A stretch of DNA of 64,000 nt from Hepsetus odoe (GCA_017165825.1 CM029380.1:8389773-8453772), one strand, 5' to 3'. Positions 24,455 to 36,742 are shown, numbered from the stretch's first letter. Translations and numbers: made by a program. Notes: generated by a model from the sequence alone, not told the origin.

Positions 24455-25964
24455 AAGTAATGTGGTTAGAAATCCGTACAATATTTTGACTGTGACGGTG
24501 TCACAACCTCACAGCACTTTTAGGCCAAAGTGAGTGAGGGAGCCCTGGAGAGAGTTTCATTTTCCAATAACACACCACTGAGCTAAATAGATTTAGGAGA
24601 GCTTTTGGAAAACTTGTCTGAGCAACAACAAGCTTCCAAGATCATAATTTTATTAGACATTTTTTCATGAGTTGGCGGAACAGTGTGCTGATAAGAAGCT
24701 TGTTGAAACAGCTAACTAAAGTTGTACGTGATCCACTGAACTCTCAGCTCTGGTTTTGAAAATAAAGGTTAGAAAGAGAAAAGGAACCTTGCAGAAGGGA
24801 GACAAAAAGATAATGTGAGGTCATGATTTGTCATCTCTCTTTGGGGAGAGCGTAAAGAAAAGAGAGGAAACTAAGCTCTTCAGGAGGAGTCTCTAAAAGG
24901 TTTGTCTTTTAGTCAAAGTGGTAAAGTGCAACCTGCTTACCTTAATGATACTAGTTGTTAAAAGGCAAATGCATTATCGCTCTTTAGTAACATGCTTATT
25001 AAAAATTGCCTCGCAAGAAAATCAACCCAACCAGAAGAGACAGAGATGGGAAAAAGAAAAATTAATCGCTGCAATCAATTCTTTTCCACATCTTTGAACT
25101 AGTGACAGTCAGAGACAAGCCTGTGCAAACAGTTGGGTTATAGCTTGCACGTTAAAGCCTCTGCACTGCTGCTGCACTACCCTCCATGGGCCCTTTTTTC
25201 TTCTTTTTTTTCTTGACCAAGATAAAATTTATAGCAGCAATTACAAAGTTGGGGGAAAAATGAGGCGTTGGATTGGGTTGGCGAGGGCAGCAGCAGTTGG
25301 GGAATAATGACATGAAAACGCTGATGTACAGAGGAAGGTTGCAGGGACAAAGCTGCATGAAGCACTCTGATTCATACACACTTTTTAGTGTCTGTGTATG
25401 GTGGGGGCAACAAGGGGGAGAATATCCCAGACAAAATGACCCAGATTGAGACAGAATGGATGCCATGAGAAAGGCTCGTGTGTAAGGAAGAAGAGTGTCA
25501 TTTTTTTCCCCTCTCTCACTTGCTTTGTGTGGGAGTTGAGGGCTCATGGAGATACAGTATTCACTCCCAGTGCACTCAAGCCAAAAAAAAACAAAAAAAA
25601 AACACTAGTCAATCTCTTGGATGTACTACCTTATAGCTGTTAGTTTTTTAAGAATATAATTCTTCACACAAACCTACACAAAAGCTTCTGACTGGAACTA
25701 TGGTCTCTCAATCTTTACATTGCTGAGCCTGTTCTCTAAATGTGAATTATGGTCACATCCTGTTCTCTAAGACAAGGAATGTTTTGTCTTAACTTTCATC
25801 ATACTCCACATCCAACTGGGTTATGTGTCACCTGCACAAAACTTCATTGTCAGAAAATGGCCTTCTAAAGTGAGCATAGCACTTCTGCACAGCAATTTTC
25901 TCCTTTTCAAAGTAGAAGCCTTTCAGAGATAAGACATATGCTTGCTGCACAAGATGGTGTTTAA

Positions 25965-25975
25965 TTTATTTTATT
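25965..25975 (-). terminator. Overlapping AATAAA hexamers in intron 2 (possible intronic poly(A) signal)
   Basis: On the minus strand two AATAAA words overlap at 25970-25975 and 25965-25970, about 120 nt after the stop codon that ends the read-through frame of the first coding exon. A TTGTG word follows. Use of the site is not shown by the sequence. Confidence 0.3.
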
Positions 25976-26275
25976 TAAGGTTGAGTGCTCCTTCTCTTGC
26001 TGTGTACTACATGCACGTTATGAGTCAAGTATGTTTCAGTCAAGCCGCTTTTAATTCTCTCTTAAGCTTTTCTAACACAATTTTAATAGCTACTTACAAA
26101 AGGAAATATGGACAAGGCTGATGACCACCTGTAGTAAAAGTAAATTTACAGTCTTTCGATGTAGTTATTTCTATTAAATTACTCATTACAAATTTTGTAG
26201 ATAAACGCAGGAAAGCCATGCAATAAGCTGAACATTTTTTAAGAGCCCACAAATGCTTTCCTTCAGTCAACTCAC

Positions 26276-29200
26276 CTAGTGCTGGGGCAAGGGCAGCCAT
26301 ATTTGGGTCCAGGTGAAATCCTCCAAGCAGAAACTGAGCATCGGTTCCTGAAGGATCCATCTTTAGGCCTGGAGGAAGGCTCATGTTCTGGGTCAGGTAG
26401 TATTGGTAAAGCTCTGCTTCAGAAGGTGAGGGCATAGCCCCAAGACCCAGACGGCCATGTTGCATCTGGGTCACGTTTTGCTGGAGTAGCATCATGTTGT
26501 GCATGTGTTTCTCACTGGTCATGTGAATGCGCAGGTTGCGGGCCACGTTGGTCTCATAATCACACACTTCGCAGCGCCAAGTGGGCTTGCTCTTAGGCTT
26601 GGTGGGTGAAGGTGTGCCGCAGGGCCCAGCCATGTGGGTGGAGGACTGGGCGGGGTGGTGGTGGTGGCTTGGGTGGTGACTGCTTGCCTGAGTGGCTGAC
26701 GGTACAGCCACCACGCCACCGGGCGCATGCCCAAAGACTTGCTCGCCAGCCGTGGGGATTGTGCCTCCGTTCTGCAGTGTCTGCATGTTGTTGAGGTGTT
26801 TGTCTGACTGCATGTGTATGCTCAGATTGCCCTTGGTGGTAGTGGAGTAGTTGCAGACCTCACAGCGGAAGGGCTTGTAGCCACAAGTATAGCTCTCACC
26901 ACGAGCCAGGCGTGGATGGCTCTGCCCACTACTGCAGTATACGCAGGAGCTCCCAGAGTCCGGATGCTTCTCCTTCATGTGGGCCTCCAGGGTCTGCTGG
27001 TACTTGTAGTGCCAGTTACACTTGGGACACTTGAGTGTCTTGCATGAGTTGCGTGAGTGCATCATGGTCATGTGGCCCCCCAAAGAACGGGACGAACCTA
27101 AGACAGTGTCACATTTGGGGCACTCAACCCCACTGCCTCCACCGGCCCCGGCACTATGGTTCTGGGTGCAGTCACCCAACCCAATCATGTCACAAGACCC
27201 TGTGTGATGGGAGTGCGAGTGAGGTGAGGGGTGTGGGTGGTGGTGATGGTGGTGTAGGTGATGGTGGTGGTGCAGGAGAGTACTGTTGTCCTCGTCTCCC
27301 TCTGCAGGGCATTCATTTGGTTCAGGAGCTGTGGCACTATCTCGATTGGCACTTTCGTCAGCGGCGGCATTAGAGGCAAGAGGAGAAGTCCCCACTCCTT
27401 CCTCCTCACCCCCTCTGCTGGCGGCTGCCGCCATCGCCATGGGGACAGTGGGCCCCTGGCAGTTAAAGCTCAGAGAGAGTTCAGAGGTCCTCCCCCCACC
27501 ATCTGCAGCCATCCCCTCTTCTGACCCCCTGCAAGAGGAAGAGGACATGGAAGCTGGGGCTTTGCTGTTCAGCTTGGGGCTGGCTGCAGAGGGACGGGCA
27601 GAAGGCTGGAGAGCGCTACTAGGCATTAATAAAGAAGTTTTGGAAATGCTTTGGTTTGAGACAGCCGGTTCCCCCACTTTTCCGCTGCTGCTGCTACTAC
27701 TGCTGCCGCCACAGGCCACCACTGTGCCTTCATCATCCACTTCATCCTCCTCTTCTTCTAAGAGAAGTTCCTCCTCTTCCTCTGAGGCCACCTCCTCACC
27801 ATGAAGAAGGCCCTTGCTTTCACAAGCCTCCACATCCTCCCCTCTGTGAGTCCCCTCTTTCCCTGCAGGCCCCTCTGTTCTCCCTCCCTGTGCTTTGGGC
27901 AGGGTGTTGGAGTCTTTGGCAGAGCCTGGGGTTGAGTTTAAAGAGGGTAGCTTGGGAGTTCCAAGGCCCCCCAGGGTGAGGAGGGCTTGTTGCTGGAGAC
28001 CCGAATCAGAGTCTTTGCTGAGGAGGCCCTCGCCTCCTCCACTACTGCTCCCCCCCTCTAAATGGACCCCACTGAACGTGCCATAGAAGCTCTGGCCTGA
28101 GTTCATGGGCACTAGGGTGGGTGGTGAGGGAGAGCTCTTGTTTTTTGGTTCCAGGAAGCTAATGAGGGGCTCTTTGTCCTTGCCGATGCCCTGTATGATG
28201 GCTGACGCATGCTTATGGCCCAAAAGCCGACGCTCATCCTCACACAGGGTCATGCGATGGTCATGGACGGCGTGAGTGGCAAAGGAGCGAGCATAACCAA
28301 AGGATAGCTTACAGAGAAAACACATGAGGATGGGCTTGCCTTTACCGTAAAGGGCCAGCCCATCAAATTTGGAGAAATCCACATTATTGGGAACATCTTT
28401 GGATACACAAGACTTCTTGGCAGACCCGTCGCTGTTCAGGTAATCCTTGTTGCTTTTGTGCCGCACATCAAAGACGCGGAAACTGTGCAGGACAGGACTT
28501 AGGCCTGCCGGGGATGAGGTATTGGGGAAACCTTGGTCTGAGGGGCCGAACCACTTCCCAAAAGATGAGGCTATGTGGAACGTGTTAATAATTTGAGGGT
28601 ACACCGATGAGGAGGTCCCGGAAGGTTCCCCTGGCTTAGCCCCACTGTGGAGAGAATTTGAGGAGAGCAGGCCAGATGCCATGCACCCATCACTTTGGAT
28701 CAGTTGGCTGAGGCTTTCAACAATGTACGCCGAGCCATCAGGCTGGTAGACTATCTCACCAGCTAGGTTCTCCACGTCACTGCTTTCATCCTCCTCTTCC
28801 TCTTCTCCTTCTTCACTCCCACTCTCTGTAGCGTCCCTCCGCTGGGTGGGCTGCTGCCGCATGAGGGTGGGCATGGCCCCTGCTACTTGAGCTAGGGGCA
28901 TACCTGGAAAGGGCTGGAGACTTGGGAAACAGCTGTCAATCTCCATCTCGTCCAGGTCTTCCAAATCCTCGTCTTCCTCTCCACAGCTCACTGCCTCTTG
29001 CTCCTCCTCCTCCAACCCCTCTCTTCTGGAGTGCAGCTGGCTGCTGGCAGAGCTGTCGTTTGGAGCCTGGGGTGGGGTCCGCGTTCGTTGCTGCTGCTGT
29101 TTCTGCTCTCTCACAGCCTCACGAGGTGTGCTTGGGTTCTGGAGCTGGGCTGGGTAGGGTAAAGAGAGAGAAAGGGGCTCCAGGGAAGTGGGTTGGTTGT

Positions 29201-29324
29201 TGGGAGTGACCTGTGCACTAGGGTGATCGTTCCAGGGCTGAGGAGGGTGCTGCTGCTGGGAGGTTGTGGAGGAGCTGAGCCCATCGTCTGTCCCAGAAAC
29301 CACGGGAGACTCACAGCTTTCCAT
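26276..29324 (-). CDS. zfhx3: zfhx3 first coding exon (residues 1-1016 plus one base)
   Basis: Encodes the N-terminal third of a ZFHX3/ATBF1-type nuclear transcription factor, a large DNA-binding protein with many C2H2 fingers and several homeodomains. The start MESCESPVVSG and the blocks SDVENLAGEIVYQPDGSAY (182-200) and SADESAN-like stretch near 655-670 resemble ZFHX3 more than ZFHX4, whose recalled start is METCDSPPISR. Classical fingers have Cys/Cys/His/His at 335/338/351/356 (or 354), 735/738/751/756, 766/769/782/787, 821/824/837/843 and 918/921/934/940. Low-complexity parts: acidic 105-128 and 170-181, acidic 514-533, Ser 541-547, His-rich 685-707 and 883-890. The ATG has A at -3 and G at +4. 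The exon ends at a GTGAGT donor after base 1 of a codon and joins exon 3 to read ALVGGDLPMD, as in the mammalian protein (recalled). The usual N-terminal finger is absent. Family assignment is firm; whether this is one of two teleost copies is unknown. Confidence 0.96.
27204..27272 (-). repeat. zfhx3: Histidine-codon repeat inside the zfhx3 coding exon
   Basis: Encodes residues 685-707: five His, Leu, six His, then His alternating with Pro and Ser. Codons are a mix of CAC and CAT, so it is an imperfect trinucleotide repeat within the linker before the finger at 735. Confidence 0.95.
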
Positions 29325-29360
29325 GCTGATGCCTACATGAGGCGTTCATCGCATCCAGGC
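29325..29360 (-). other. zfhx3: 5' UTR part of the zfhx3 first coding exon, with upstream ATGs
   Basis: The acceptor is CTTTCTATCCTTCAG ending at 29361, so 36 nt of leader precede the start codon in this exon. Three upstream ATGs occur: at 29352-29354 (ATG CGA TGA, in frame with the main start but stopped), at 29347-29349 (a 12-codon frame that runs past the main ATG and ends inside it), and at 29336-29338 (ATG directly followed by TAG). Leader sequence from the upstream exon(s) is unknown. The splice site is inferred from consensus only. Confidence 0.7.
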
Positions 29361-29361
29361 C

Positions 29362-32300
29362 TGAAGGATAGAAAGAGCAAAAAAAGGAAATACATAAGGT
29401 TAGAACTGCTGATTGCGAGTGAAATTTCAATGGTATTAAAGGGACAACATAAAAGACAAGGTTCTTTCATGCTTTCAATACATTGTTCCTATTCAAGCTA
29501 AATCCCATCCATCTAATACTAAACAGTGAGTAAGAGGTACTAAGAGTCTTGATAAACTGAAAAGCCATGTATAGAGAGCTGTAAGCACGCTTGATGTATA
29601 GTTGCATTAGATGAGAGACAAAAGTGCAAGATCTAATGGTAGAAAATGACAGAGTGCTCATTAGGTTAGATTAGGTACTTAAACACAATACCTCAGACAT
29701 GCAGTAATAAGCCAGCTCAGATGGCTCTTCCTGTCATATCACCGAGTTACCATCTTTTATCTTCACCTTCCAAACAACACTCAGAGCCTACTATGTTCCG
29801 AAGTCCTGCATACATCCGTTTTTAATTAACGCGCAGTCTGAGAAACAGTAACAGAATAACTTAATGGATAAAGAAGCTCCATTGTGCCGCTAATTAGACA
29901 CAGTGAAACCAGCCATCAGCACATGATCTATCTCCCACACCCAGAGAGAGCACGCTGAAGGTTGCTGAATATATCAGCCAGACTGTTTTAGGACCTCCAC
30001 ATCAAAGAGTGCATGCATGCAAAAACACACAGCAAGAAAGAACGACCTTGTCAGATAGCATGGATGGTATATGCCTTTTCCAGTAATTATTTGTGTGCCA
30101 GTCTGTATACACAACATACAGGAAAATGTAAAAAATGGAGGGGGGCTTGGTGGTCATAAATCTGAGCGCTAAAATACACCAGCTGGGCTGGAACTCCAAA
30201 TGCAGCTGTGTTTAGATCTGGCATGCAATAAGCTGCATGCTCAGTCTGGTTTCAAATACTCCAGCAATCCTCTACCTCTTCCATAACAAATGGGAGTTAG
30301 TGCTGTGCAGAGCACAGGAGAGACCCAAGCGCAGGTCACAATTTCAAGCAGGCTGAAGAGATAAAATAATAGTGAGAGATACTGCTGAGCTAATAATTTT
30401 ATTAAAGGGATGCAGGCGGCATTGATTAAAGGGGCGACCAGGCTGAAACCAATAACTCTGGCCTGCCCTTTCACCCTCCCATGCTGAATATTACATGAGC
30501 AAACTTTCCCGGCAGCGCGCTAACCACCATGTCCTGCCTGATTAGCACATTCGCTGCCTACACTTGATTTATTTACTTATTTACTTATGGATGCAAATTT
30601 CAGCACTGATCAGACACTGTGTCTGCAGCCCCCAACCCCCAAACATATTAACAGAAGAGGGCTTGGCTGGGGAGATTGATAATGTCTGACTCCCTCTTCA
30701 TGAATGTCTGATGAAAATATACTCTGCCCCCCTCCTCCACCCTTAATCCTACAATACATTTCCACCCCCTGCAAAAGTCACAATCCACAGACCATAAACA
30801 CTGATTATGGTCTTTGGCATGAATTGTTTCATTTTAAAGACATCTTCATTTCTTTCATTAAGAAATTAAATAAAAGAAGCATATTTTCAACAACATTCCT
30901 GGCACTATTGATTGGACAGCACAACGTTTTGAAGCTGTCCAATGACAAGCTTTTTTGGTGATCATCATTAAATTTGAACTTTAAATATTCAAACCAGCAA
31001 CAGTGATGCAAAACTGTCACCTTCACAGTGATCTATCTCTCACATGCATACTGTATCATCTCTAATTGCTGTGTATTTACCTCTCCTGTAGAATGCAGAG
31101 CATTCTAATGAGGAAAACAGCCTAAATTTAAACACTTCCACACAGGAACCATGGTCCATCAATCCCGATCCAGCCTGAAGATCTGCTCCATAATGTGCAT
31201 TTCATTAAAAGTGCCAAGCACTTCATATGACTTCCACCGCGGCACGTTGATCCAAAGGGCCCAGGTCGGCTGGCTGCTTGCTCCGCTTACAGAAAACAGG
31301 ATTGGGCTTTAAAATGGAGAAGGTCTAATTCAATAACCTAGGGTGGTTACTGATGTGCAATAGGATTGTCTGGAGTCTGCCAGTCGCAGATGGGCGGGCA
31401 GATATAATGCTGTTTGTCCGCTGGAGTTCTGCTTCCTCAGTGACACCTGTTTAAAGCAGGGGAAGCTTTAATCTCTGCCCAGCACTAACGAGGGCTGAGA
31501 TAGATGTGCAGACACTCTCGGGCAGGGGAAGTGCAAGTGTATTAGTCTGTACAGTAGTAATCAACTGAGAATCATACACCATGATTTATTATGCCAAAGC
31601 TCACACGTTGCCATGTCTTTGCCCTATGATTATTCACTCTATAGATTATATTGTGCTGAGGAACTGAAGGATGTACATTTTTCCTCCAAGATATGGACAG
31701 GACAAATGCTTCAGACTGTGAAAAGACAGCTCAGTGTAAAAGGCAGATATGCTAAATCACCATCAAGCAGGAGAAAAGGACTGAATTCCTGAGCTCTGTT
31801 AGCAAGTATGGTGATATGTTTAGGGCTGTGTTATTCCCTGATAAGTAAGAGCATTGCAACCTTGTTCTTAGAGGATCAAGGCTATGTTTCAGACAACATA
31901 CCGGGCCAGGAACACTTTTACTCAAATTCAATTATAGCTGCAAGCTTCAGACTGGTGCCAGTCTGTGAGAATGTCCATTCCAGTTATCAGTTTTAGTGTC
32001 TGAGCACTGAAAGTCAATCAAGTCTCATCTTCATTACTGGACAACATAAGAGACTGAACTCCTAACAATCCTCTTCTGCAGACATTAAAATGTGCATACC
32101 TCTCTTCTCTACTTGCATTAGGAAAGAAGCATTCTCTCCTCCTCTTCCCAGCCTAACAAAGCAGATAAGGCTTTTGCCTACGAAAAAAAAAAAGCCCAGT
32201 ACATAATGAACACTGTCAGAGAGTGGGGTCTGGTTGTCATTTGGAGAGGATGGAAAATGAGATAAAGTTTTTTTATTTATGGGATCTTTCATTAGGTGGG

Positions 32301-34009
32301 ATTTACCGGCTGAGCAAGATGGGAATTAAAGGCTAAGGAGTCATCTGATTAGAAGCATGCACATTCACCTGCCTGGGGGCCAAGCCTCCAGAGGCCCGGC
32401 ACCCTCCATGATCTCCTGGGGAATTAACTTGTGCTCAGCACCAGCTGGGAACCTCAGAGGGTAACAGCCCTGATCCCGCATCCCACCCCCAGCACCTTGT
32501 TCTGAGTGCACCTCCACCTCTGCCTCCCCTACTCTAAACACCCCTCCCCTCCCCTACTCCAAAGCAAAAAAAGGACCCAGCTCTACCTTCCAGCAATCTC
32601 CAGCAGGGGCCTGCTCTCCTTGCGCCTGCCAGATCTAGCCATCACAGAGGCTGGCCACCGCAGGGTTAGGGCGCTTATTGAAAAATCAATGGTGTAAATG
32701 CTAAGCAAGTTACCGGAAGATGTGGGAAGGAAGGGCTCCTATTGATAAAGCAGGCAGGGCCTTTGATGCTGCACTGGGGACGTGTTCATTGATGGAGCGA
32801 GCATTGTACTCCTCAGGCTGCAGCGAGGAGGGCTTCATCGGCTAAGCTAGGCCCAATTAATCACACATATATGTAGAGAGACGGCTTCCCCTCCTTAACC
32901 TTAAGTCCATTCTAATGCTCAACAAGGCCTCTCATCTGCCCTAATCCCCGTTTCTTACCCGGATGCTGACGTGTGATGTTCAGAGCCTTCTCTCTCCTGG
33001 TGGTGTACTGAGCATGGCTCAGCTTCACATATAAGACCTTACTATGTTCCTCTTGAGGGATTGCCCCTGCATAGTCCATGACCACACTCTACCATACTTC
33101 TCTACGTGAACCTTAAACAACCACATCTTATAGGTAATCTTGAGTGTATGCATTATTTATGAATGAGCGCAAACTTGCTTAATTACTGCTTCAGTGCAAC
33201 ACAACATGGCAACACTTTTATTATTTGGCTGCACTGTGGCAACCTAGCAGCTTTATGCAGTAAAATCCATTCAATATCGGCCTCATAAATATGTGAGGTA
33301 AACAGAGTAGACTGAACTCTTCCTCCTCCTCCTCCTGAGTGTTTAATGTAGACACAGGGACGCTTCAGTGCTGCCGCTGCTTCAGGAGGAAAAAAAGTCA
33401 CCTCAGGTCGATGGCACTCAGGCTGTAAACACGGCTTCCCGTAAAATCAATGATCTTCAGTTCTAGCTATCAGTCTGAGCTACAGAAATAGCAGCGGCTG
33501 TGACGAGGCTCAGGCTGAGGCAGGAGGGAGAGAGAAGGGAAAAGAGAGGGATCAGTGTGCCATAGTTTGCTTTGGAGTACATTAGTGAAGAGACAGCACA
33601 TCTATTGGTAGCTTGCTGCTGCTACCACTTCCGCACTGTTATGATAAAGCTGGGCCGGACTATGTTTCCTATAGGACACCTGTCCTAGTTTTTTCGCAGC
33701 CAATATCACCTGATTGTCATGGTGTAAACGCAGCAGCCCACCTCTACTCTGGGAATGTTTTATAGATCTTATTTGTTGTGGAAATGAGTTACTCCTCTGT
33801 GACTTTTCTATAACTGTAAACATCTGCAAGCTCATCTGTTACTAATTGCTTTCAGGCCTGAAAACAGACGAATTGATTCACTGGTATCAATAGCTTTTTC
33901 TCTCTTCTAAGACATGAAACAGAATCTCGCTCATTTCTGTGCTCTCAGGTAATATTTTAAGATGTGTAAACGCAATCAATGTAGCAAAACAAAGGAAGAG
34001 GAGGGGTGG

Positions 34010-34010
<1 letters not shown>
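29362..34010. other. Upstream stretch, few simple repeats
   Basis: About 4.6 kb with little simple sequence apart from an A11-12 run near 32181-32192. AT-rich homeodomain-like words are scattered, for example near 30350-30440 and 30550-30600. A small 7-bp hairpin (GCATGCA/TGCATGC) is at 30221-30240. No exon or promoter could be assigned. Confidence 0.45.

Positions 34011-34046
<36 letters not shown>
34011..34046. repeat. (CA)18 microsatellite
   Basis: Uninterrupted CA run, followed by an A-rich stretch. Confidence 0.97.
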
Positions 34047-34050
<4 letters not shown>

Positions 34051-34305
34051 AGCAACAACAAAAAAAACGCTTCAACAGCAGTGTGAAGCTTCGGCATTGC
34101 ATTAGCTCCTTACTAACAGGAGATGGAGCTTATCCAGACAGAGGAAAAGAGCAGGAGTAAGTTCAAAGGCAGCCAAGAGGGAATTCGCACGTGGAAGCAG
34201 AGTGTCTCCTCACTTTTGGAGGAGTGAGATAGAAACAGCATCCTCAGTGTAATTAGAAGTAGTTAATTAGCTGTGGGTTAATTACTCAGTTCAGGAGAGC
34301 TGGAG

Positions 34306-34314
<9 letters not shown>

Positions 34315-34340
<26 letters not shown>
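34315..34340. repeat. (AG)13 microsatellite
   Basis: Pure AG run. A locally CpG-containing, GC-rich patch follows at 34355-34525. Confidence 0.95.
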
Positions 34341-34667
34341 CAGGGTGGAAAGGCATGGGGAAAGCGGCGAACGCGCAGCAGGAAGCTCCCGGTCTCCTGC
34401 CAATTAGCAAGCAGCATGGGGGGCCAGTTGAGAAGCAAGGTTGGGAGTACAAATGAGGCGCGGGGCCTCGTATCAGCTGAGCTCGCAGCCCGCAGAACTA
34501 AACCCACACTCAACACAGTCGCATCCACCCATTAAAAATGCATTCTATTAGAGATTCACAGCTCACTGTTGTTTTTGCTAAGCGATTCCATTTGCCCAAA
34601 AGCCAGTAGATTTTTTTCTACAGTAAAATTACACACAGAAAAGAACACTTCAAAGAGGGGCCCTTGA

Positions 34668-34677
34668 GTGTGTGTGT

Positions 34678-34718
<41 letters not shown>
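34668..34718. repeat. (TG)n microsatellite
   Basis: GT run with one interruption (TGTCTG) at 34680-34683. Confidence 0.96.
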
Positions 34719-34719
<1 letters not shown>

Positions 34720-35598
34720 ATATGTATTTTTATATTGTGCTTTCAACAATACAGGGTGACCTTGGTCATGTGACTGGAGTGGAAAAAAATGTCCAAATAA
34801 AATGAAAAAAGGAGAAGGTGCAGTTTCTAGAAGGGCAAAAATAACTTCTCGTTACATTAGCTAACATCCTCAGAATAAACACACACATACACATTCTTTA
34901 CTCCTATGCACTTTTAACAAACTACTGGAAAGAGGAGTGATATTTCCCTGCATTGTCCCTGGTGGTTTGCCTAGACAAAGCCTTGTGTTTTGTAAATGCA
35001 TAAATTAGGGCAGGGATGAAGGTATCGATGTATAATCAGAGATGGGTGATCATGCTCGCATTGCTAAAACCCCTTCATTCGCCCCCAGGCTAGTGGCCTC
35101 ATCAAGTGCGCACAGCATGCGCTAGAGCACAGCGGGGAGACTGCGGGAGAGTGCATGTGTGTGTGTGTGTGTAAGTGAAAGAAACAGGGAATGTTTGCAT
35201 GTCTGTCTGAGTCTGGGCAGAATGATGATGTTAGGTTGCCGCATGTTTGTTCCTTTTTTATGCCAATCTAATCAATTCTGAAATCTAATACACAATACAA
35301 GAGCAGTTTTCTCAAAGTATGTGTTCCAACGGCAGGCAAAAAGGTGGGGACTCTGTTAGCTGACTTTGTAAACCTTACTCCTTTAACTGTATACAGGCCA
35401 AAACAGGTGCATCTTAAACACACAGACTGGTAACCCAGAGGACACCTTTACTGAAAGGTTAAAGGGAGGTGTGTGATTGTTCTAGACCCATCAGGTCCAA
35501 AGGCTTCCATTTTCATTAATTATCAAATCTCCTCTATAAATAGCTCAAGGAAGCAGCCCTCCCCACTCTCCAGAGAGCACGAGTGAGAAAGTGGGGGA

Positions 35599-35601
<3 letters not shown>

Positions 35602-35648
<47 letters not shown>

Positions 35649-35679
35649 GAGGGAGGGGGGAGAGAGAGAGAGAGAGAGA
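35602..35679. repeat. Compound (GA)n microsatellite
   Basis: Two GA runs separated by a G-rich spacer around 35645-35660. Confidence 0.96.
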
Positions 35680-36742
35680 TAGAAGTAAAATATGCAGACT
35701 ATAGGGATTTTTGCTAGCTTCATTTTTCCTTTTCTGTGTTTGCTGCAAAAGCAACCAAAGCAGAGCAGGTCAGAATGGGGAAATGGCCTTCGTTGACTGG
35801 TAAACAATGAAAAACAATGGATGGTTAAAACTGTTTCTGTTCTCCATATCTCCATATAATGTGCCTCTCTCATGACAGTGAGGGAGAGTTATTATACAAA
35901 ATATCAGCTTTCATCTGCAATAAAAGTTTAGTCCTGCTAACGCAAGCCAATCTAGTCTCAGCCTCCCTCTCCCTCCTCAGCTCAATCACTTCTTACACCC
36001 CCGCTAACCTTGTCTCCCTCACTCATCTCACTTCCTCTCTCCCTCTCTGCTGCTTTCTTGCTAGCCTGCAGTTAAGGCAAGTCGACCGCAAACACGGTTG
36101 TTAAGATGATCAATACCATTGAAATATTAAACCTTAAGAAGCCGCATTATTGATTGCCAGGCCGATGATAAAACTGTTTATTATCATAATCGCCAGGGCT
36201 TGGTGCAGAAAGGGACTTCAGCAGTGCATGATGCCACTGGCTCAACCTGAAACCCCTCTCTTTGCCCCTCAATGCTGGGTCTCAAATCAAGTATCTCTGT
36301 AGGGTGCTTGCCCTTTTTTAACAAGTAGTGTTGCCACACTAAGAAATATATACAGAAGTTAATGAAGAAATGCCTAGATATTACAAGAGCCTCTGAACTA
36401 CTGATGTAGTTTCATCCAAGTGTAATAAAAGGGGCAGGGCTACTGGTGGTGACTACTTCTTATGTCCCTTAATAACTGTACGTCATATGATATTATGTAT
36501 GTATTATGTATGTAGATATTATGTATGTTAGCTATAAGACTGAGTGAACTGTACATTAAAACGAAATATAGATGCTTTAATGAATAACAAATGGGGCCTT
36601 GCATTGACGAACAGGATCAGGGTCATGCAGGCTGAACCAGAGCCTGAGATAAGCTGAACCTGCCTTTATTTCTCAGCCTTTTAACTAATCTGAAAAACAA
36701 ATACCTCAGTTATGACCCAGGCCCACACCTGGTAAAACACAG

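Larger units (their letters stand above)
23172..26275 (-). other. zfhx3: zfhx3 intron 2 (complete, 3104 bp)
   Basis: Lies between a GTGAGT donor (26270-26275) and a TTCAG acceptor (23172-23174). On the sense strand the frame stays open for 59 codons past the donor, with the stop at 26094-26096. Two overlapping AATAAA hexamers follow at 25965-25975. It contains a (GA)26 run at 23541-23592 (polypyrimidine on the sense strand), a 21-bp palindrome at 24434-24454, and A-rich runs at 25582-25601. No other exon was recognised. Confidence 0.9.

Noticed and set aside
23971..24489. Open frame of 172 codons in intron 2, plus strand
   Set aside because: No recognisable domain, lies inside a defined intron, and ends across the palindrome at 24434; chance length is plausible.
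26094..26275. Coding extension of the first coding exon to 26094
   Set aside because: A consensus GTGAGT donor at 26275 and exact joining to exon 3 at the position seen in mammals show this is intron; it is kept only as a possible minor isoform.
27286..27804. Open frame of 172 codons on the plus strand
   Set aside because: Antisense to the Ser-, Glu- and His-coding part of the zfhx3 exon; its composition is the mirror of those repeats.
35523..35873. Open frame of 116 codons with Ser-Leu repeats, minus strand
   Set aside because: It translates the (CT)n strand of the microsatellite at 35602-35679.
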